Source: Tenacibaculum skagerrakense | GTDB taxonomy: Bacteria; Bacteroidota; Bacteroidia; Flavobacteriales; Flavobacteriaceae | NCBI RefSeq assembly: GCF_004345825.1 | Contig: NZ_SLXM01000001.1 | Location: forward strand, 124,001 to 188,000 | Length of the DNA: 64,000 nucleotides | Direction: 5' to 3' | Shown: in pieces, positions 59,956-64,000 of the stretch | Layout: the number at the start of each line of letters is the position of its first letter | How positions within the stretch are numbered: the first letter of the stretch is position 1 | Notes under the pieces: generated by a model | Databases searched by the model: none | What the model was told of the DNA's origin: nothing | The model's input: the letters and a program-made list of their open reading frames with translations, nothing else | Translations under genes and position numbers: made by a program

Positions 59956-60048
59956 GGCCTATTAAACATATAAAATAATCAACTAAAATAATTAAAATCT
60001 TGAGGGAGTTTTTCCCTTAGGGCTAACCTATATAAAACCAAAATTCAT

Positions 60049-62433
60049 ATGTATGTAGTAAAAAGAGATGGGAGACAAGAACCTGTGATGTTCGATAAGA
60101 TCACAGAGAGAGTTAAAAAGATGTGTTACGGATTAAACGATATAGTTGATCCAGTTAAAGTTGCAATGCGTGTTATTGAAGGATTGTATGATGGAGTAAC
60201 TACTTCAGAACTAGATAATTTAGCTGCTGAGGTTGCTGCAACAATGACAACTGCACATCCTGACTATGCTAAGTTAGCAGCAAGAATTGCCGTTTCCAAC
60301 TTACATAAAAACACGAAGAAGTCGTTCACAGAAACAATGACTGATTTGTATGAATACGTAAATCCACGTACTGGAAAAAAAGCACCATTACTTGCAGATG
60401 ATGTTTATGAAATCATCATGGAGAATGCTGAAAAGTTAGATTCTACTATTATATACAGTAGAGATTTTAATTATGATTATTTTGGTTTTAAAACTTTAGA
60501 GCGTTCTTATTTGTTGAAAATTAATGGTCAAATTGCTGAAAGACCTCAACAAATGTTAATGCGTGTTGCTATAGGTATTCACAAAGAAGATATTGACGAA
60601 GCAGTTGCTACATATGAATTAATGAGTAAGAAATACTTTACTCATGCTACACCAACTTTATTTAATGCAGGTACCCCAAAGCCTCAAATGTCGTCATGTT
60701 TCTTATTACAAATGCAAGATGATAGTATTGATGGAATCTATAATACATTAAAACAAACAGCTAAAATCTCTCAATCAGCAGGAGGAATCGGTTTATCTAT
60801 TCATAATATCCGCGCTACAGGAAGTTATATAGCAGGAACCAATGGAACCTCTAACGGAATTGTTCCTATGTTACGTGTATTTAATGATACTGCTCGTTAT
60901 GTAGATCAAGGAGGAGGAAAACGTAAAGGTTCTTTTGCAATGTATTTAGAGCCTTGGCATGCAGATATTTTTGATTTTCTTGATTTAAAGAAAAACCACG
61001 GTAAAGAAGAAATGCGCGCACGTGATTTATTCTATGCAATGTGGATTTCTGATTTATTCATGAAACGTGTTCAAGAAGATGGAAATTGGACATTAATGTG
61101 TCCTCACGAGTGTCCTCATTTATACGACACGTATGGTGAAGAATTTGAGCGTTTATACACAAGTTATGAGCAAGCTGGTAAAGGTAGAAAAACGATCAAG
61201 GCTCGTGATTTATGGGAGAAAATCTTAGAATCTCAAATTGAAACAGGTACTCCGTACATGTTATATAAAGATGCTGCAAACCGTAAATCAAACCAAAAGA
61301 ATTTAGGAACTATTCGTTCTTCAAATTTATGTACTGAGATTATGGAGTACACAGCAGATGATGAAGTTGCAGTTTGTAACTTAGCGTCTATTGCTATTCC
61401 AATGTTTGTTTCAGAAGATAAAAGCGGAAATAAATTTTTCGATCACCAAAAGTTATTTAAGGTAACAAAGAAGGTTATCAGAAACTTAGACACTGTAATT
61501 GATAGAAATTACTATCCTGTTAAAGAGGCTGAAAACTCTAACATGCGTCACCGTCCAGTTGGATTAGGAATTCAAGGATTAGCGGATGCTTTTATCATGT
61601 TACGTTTACCTTTTACTAGTGAAGAGGCTAAGAAGTTAAATCAAGAGATTTTCGAAACATTATATTTCGCATCTGTAACTTCTTCTATGGAAATGGCAAA
61701 AGCAAAAGGAACGTATTCAACATATGAAGGTTCGCCAATGTCACAAGGAGAATTCCAACACAATATGTGGGGAATTAAAGATGATGAGTTAAGCGGACGT
61801 TGGGATTGGGATGCGTTACGTAAAGAAGTGATGAAGCATGGAGTTAGAAATTCATTATTAGTAGCACCAATGCCAACTGCTTCTACATCTCAAATTTTAG
61901 GAAACAACGAAGCGTTTGAGCCATATACATCTAACATCTATACGCGTAGAGTATTATCGGGTGAGTTTATCGTTGTAAACAAGCACTTATTAGAAGACTT
62001 AGTTGAGTTAGGTTTATGGAATAACGATATGAAAGAAGATATTATGCGTGCAAACGGATCTATCCAACATATCGATGTTATTCCTCAAGATTTAAAAGAG
62101 TTATACAAAACAGTTTGGGAAATGAGTATGAAAGATATTATCGATATGGCACGCCATAGAGGATATTTTATCGACCAATCTCAATCGTTAAACTTATTTA
62201 TGAAAGATCCTGATTTTGCGAAATTAACGTCCATGCACTTCTATGCATGGAAGAGTGGTTTAAAAACAGGAATGTATTACTTACGTACAAAATCTGCTGT
62301 AAATGCAATTCAGTTTACATTATCAAAAGATACAAAAGAAGAAGACAAACCAATGAGCCCAGAAGAATTTAAGGCAATGGTTGAAGCTTCTAAAAATTCA
62401 GGACCAGATGACTGTTTAATGTGTGGTTCTTAA
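60049..62433 (+). CDS. nrdA: Ribonucleoside-diphosphate reductase, alpha subunit (class Ia)
   Basis: 794 residues. The N-terminal ATP cone ([18 protein letters not shown]) indicates dATP feedback control. In the catalytic barrel SSCFLLQM has the first redox Cys and NLCTEIMEY the radical Cys and Glu; [15 protein letters not shown] is the substrate-binding loop. The C-terminal CLMCGS is the mobile Cys pair that takes electrons from thioredoxin. It lies 93 bases after nrdB, with a small hairpin (60003-60017) in the gap and a terminator after it. Confidence 0.96.
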   Translation: MYVVKRDGRQEPVMFDKITERVKKMCYGLNDIVDPVKVAMRVIEGLYDGVTTSELDNLAAEVAATMTTAHPDYAKLAARIAVSNLHKNTKKSFTETMTDLYEYVNPRTGKKAPLLADDVYEIIMENAEKLDSTIIYSRDFNYDYFGFKTLERSYLLKINGQIAERPQQMLMRVAIGIHKEDIDEAVATYELMSKKYFTHATPTLFNAGTPKPQMSSCFLLQMQDDSIDGIYNTLKQTAKISQSAGGIGLSIHNIRATGSYIAGTNGTSNGIVPMLRVFNDTARYVDQGGGKRKGSFAMYLEPWHADIFDFLDLKKNHGKEEMRARDLFYAMWISDLFMKRVQEDGNWTLMCPHECPHLYDTYGEEFERLYTSYEQAGKGRKTIKARDLWEKILESQIETGTPYMLYKDAANRKSNQKNLGTIRSSNLCTEIMEYTADDEVAVCNLASIAIPMFVSEDKSGNKFFDHQKLFKVTKKVIRNLDTVIDRNYYPVKEAENSNMRHRPVGLGIQGLADAFIMLRLPFTSEEAKKLNQEIFETLYFASVTSSMEMAKAKGTYSTYEGSPMSQGEFQHNMWGIKDDELSGRWDWDALRKEVMKHGVRNSLLVAPMPTASTSQILGNNEAFEPYTSNIYTRRVLSGEFIVVNKHLLEDLVELGLWNNDMKEDIMRANGSIQHIDVIPQDLKELYKTVWEMSMKDIIDMARHRGYFIDQSQSLNLFMKDPDFAKLTSMHFYAWKSGLKTGMYYLRTKSAVNAIQFTLSKDTKEEDKPMSPEEFKAMVEASKNSGPDDCLMCGS

Positions 62434-62458
62434 TTAGAGTTAAATTAAAAGGGAAGAA

Positions 62459-62486
62459 AAGAGAGGTCGAAAGGCTTCTCTTTTTT
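62459..62486 (+). terminator. Terminator after nrdA
   Basis: AAGAGA pairs with TCTCTT around a loop of about 15 bases, followed by T's. Confidence 0.6.
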
Positions 62487-62530
62487 GTTTATACTTTGTT
62501 AAATATGGCGAATAAAATCGTTTAGATTAA

Positions 62531-62857
62531 CTATCTAAATAAATAACGCATTACTAAAATAAAAATACCAACAATACTAGCTAAAGAAGAGGTAATCAAT
62601 GAAATAAGTACCGTATTATCTAACTTAAAATTAATTGCTTCAGAAAATCCAGCTCCAATAATAATTAGAATAATAAATCCCGTAAAACTACTCAAAAAGA
62701 TAAACGTTCTGTAGGCATATTTTTTGCGTTCTTCTCTGTCTTGAATTCTATCTGAAATTTCCTGTTGAGTAAGATTAATGTTTAAATCAATCTCATTCGC
62801 ATCTATATCAGAATCACCAGACTTTTTAAGTAAATCGTCTAAATCTGAATTAAGCAC
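62531..62857 (-). CDS. Small two-helix membrane protein, possible toxin partner of the Panacea protein
   Basis: 108 residues. A charged helical N-terminal half (about 1-47, with LTQQEISDRIQDREERKKYAYR) and two membrane helices (about 50-70 and 83-106). No family recognised. It starts 8 bases inside the end of the Panacea-domain gene upstream, so the two are translationally coupled. Panacea antitoxins are known to pair with diverse toxins, including membrane-active ones, which makes this a candidate toxin; a harmless membrane protein is equally possible. Confidence 0.55.
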   Translation of the reverse strand: MLNSDLDDLLKKSGDSDIDANEIDLNINLTQQEISDRIQDREERKKYAYRTFIFLSSFTGFIILIIIGAGFSEAINFKLDNTVLISLITSSLASIVGIFILVMRYLFR

Positions 62858-63371
62858 TTTGTAAGTATTGTTTTAAGCTAGTTATAAACTTATCGTAGTA
62901 TTTTTTGATAACTCTATTATCGATAACACTATTTTTACCTTGAGTATAAGCTAAACTCCATGGAGTTCCTGGCCTGTGAGTAGAAACAACCAAATCTTCG
63001 GCAGAGCTATCTTTGTATAAGTTCCAAGTTAATTGAACAATTTTTTTATCATCATCAGAAGTTAATTCTGGTTCAGAAGAATGTGCCCAATTACTATCTA
63101 GAGTTACAGATTTAGCAGTGATAGGGTCAGATTTAAAATGTTTGAATTCATGATAAATACTAGGCACAACAGGACCGTATTTCCAGGCTTCAATTTTATC
63201 ATCTTCAAAAAGGGGTCTTTCTAACAAAGCCAAAGAAAGCCCCTGAGCAATGTACATAAGTTTAGCTAACTTCATGTTAGTAATTTCTGCACTTTGTTCG
63301 TTTGAAAGTTTTATTAACTCGTTAGCTACTGAACTTGCTGTCCCCATACGTTCATTAATCTTGTTATACAA
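62850..63371 (-). CDS. Panacea/SocA-like domain protein (DUF4065), candidate antitoxin
   Basis: 173 residues. The motif MKLAKLMYIAQGLSLALLERPLFEDDKIEAWKYGPVVPSIYHEFK is the Panacea (DUF4065, SocA-like) signature, found in antitoxins that neutralise many unrelated toxins. The ATG at 63371 gives MYNKINERMGT...; an ATG at 63347 is equally plausible because a near-consensus -7 sequence on the minus strand overlaps the first start. The small membrane protein gene follows with an 8-base overlap. Confidence 0.82.
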   Translation of the reverse strand: MYNKINERMGTASSVANELIKLSNEQSAEITNMKLAKLMYIAQGLSLALLERPLFEDDKIEAWKYGPVVPSIYHEFKHFKSDPITAKSVTLDSNWAHSSEPELTSDDDKKIVQLTWNLYKDSSAEDLVVSTHRPGTPWSLAYTQGKNSVIDNRVIKKYYDKFITSLKQYLQSA

Positions 63372-63559
63372 AATATAGACAATTTTTTTAGTTTCTCAAT
63401 TTCATTAGTACAAAACTACTATTTTAACATTAAAAATCAAATAGTTAAAATAGCAATTAACACTATAAAGTTAGTGCTTTATTCTTTTAAAACATAAGAC
63501 AATAAATAAAAAGATTAAATAACTTTGCTCTTTATTGATTTTAAGTACAAAATTAGAGA

Positions 63560-64000
63560 ATGAACTGGGAACAACTGCTTTCATTAAAGAGATTTGGAGA
63601 TACACAAAAAAGAACTAGAGCAACACAAGACGAAACACGATTAGGATTTGAGGTTGATTTTGACCGTATAATTTTTTCATCAGCGTTTAGAAGTCTACAA
63701 GATAAAACTCAGGTCATTCCATTGTCAAAAACTGATTTTGTACACACACGTTTAACACATAGTTTAGAAGTATCTGTTGTTGGAAGAACCTTAGGAAGAA
63801 GAGTCGGTAAAGTGCTTTTAGACCGTCATCCAGAGCTAAAAAACTTAGGATATACCTTTAATGATTTTGGAGCAATTGTAGCAGCAGCATGTTTAATGCA
63901 TGATATAGGTAATCCACCTTTTGGACATTCCGGAGAAAAAGCTATTGGAGAGTATTTTAAAACAGGAAGAGGTGTTAAGTATAAAGAGCAACTTACTGAT
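63560..64000 (+). CDS. dgt: Deoxyguanosinetriphosphate triphosphohydrolase (dGTPase), partial
   Basis: The first 147 codons from the ATG at 63560; the gene runs off the window. The N-terminal part reads KRTRATQDETRLGFEVDFDRIIFSSAFRSLQDKTQV, then VHTRLTHSLEVS with the first metal-binding His, and AACLMHDIGNPPFGHSG with the HD pair and following His. The enzyme removes triphosphate from dGTP or related dNTPs, balancing the pools made by the nearby ribonucleotide reductase. Confidence 0.93.
   Translation, partial: MNWEQLLSLKRFGDTQKRTRATQDETRLGFEVDFDRIIFSSAFRSLQDKTQVIPLSKTDFVHTRLTHSLEVSVVGRTLGRRVGKVLLDRHPELKNLGYTFNDFGAIVAAACLMHDIGNPPFGHSGEKAIGEYFKTGRGVKYKEQLTD

Overview
The window is AT-rich DNA from a marine-type member of the Flavobacteriaceae (Bacteroidota). 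The evidence is TAnnTTTG -7 promoter boxes, a type IX secretion sorting domain, Bacteroidota-type Rhs proteins, many lipoproteins and a flavobacterial housekeeping set (gcdH, rnpA, ctpA, purD, trxA, nrdAB, dgt). Tenacibaculum or a close relative is my guess from overall protein character; nothing in the sequence proves the genus. No rRNA, tRNA or CRISPR array was seen.

Layout. 1-1020: a tandem array of tiny genes, three near-identical 33-residue peptides plus the end of a diverged fourth, each followed by a hairpin terminator and the three complete ones each with their own promoter. 1019-5950: glutaryl-CoA dehydrogenase (minus strand), then rnpA, a C-terminal processing protease and a conserved protein of unknown role. 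5957-19972: a long co-directional surface-polysaccharide cluster with a Wzz-like protein, GDP-mannose dehydratase and GDP-fucose synthase, a nonulosonic-acid synthase, a CMP-sugar synthetase fused to a HAD phosphatase, two Wzy/WaaL-type membrane proteins, a flippase, an acetyltransferase, three glycosyltransferases and an initiating sugar-phosphate transferase. This suggests a glycan containing fucose and a sialic-acid-like sugar. purD follows.

21509-39760 is the accessory region. Two large Sec-exported Rhs-type proteins and a candidate immunity protein come first. Next is a mobile segment: XRE regulator, ATPase, two overlapping tyrosine recombinases, an antitoxin/ParE pair, and about 0.9 kb of non-coding DNA full of perfect inverted repeats. 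Then comes an orphan Rhs C-terminal cassette whose tip carries a metzincin zinc-protease motif, followed by a lipoprotein that may be its immunity factor. After that there is a REP-associated tyrosine transposase (RAYT), further small lipoprotein or orphan genes and a RAYT remnant. Eight copies of a REP-like/terminator repeat punctuate this locus and were not noticed elsewhere in the window.

40388-64000 is mostly core genome: an exonuclease/GIY-YIG protein, a PhoR/PhoB-like two-component pair, a T9SS cargo protein, oxidoreductases, lipoproteins, an ABC ATPase, two large exported peptidases (M13 and S9), thioredoxin, a candidate small RNA, class Ia ribonucleotide reductase, a Panacea-domain/membrane-protein pair, and the start of a dGTPase gene cut by the window edge.

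The most novel-looking items are the tandem 33-residue peptide array, where seven adjacent codons vary only synonymously, and the Rhs/orphan-tip locus with its REP-RAYT and dual-recombinase machinery.
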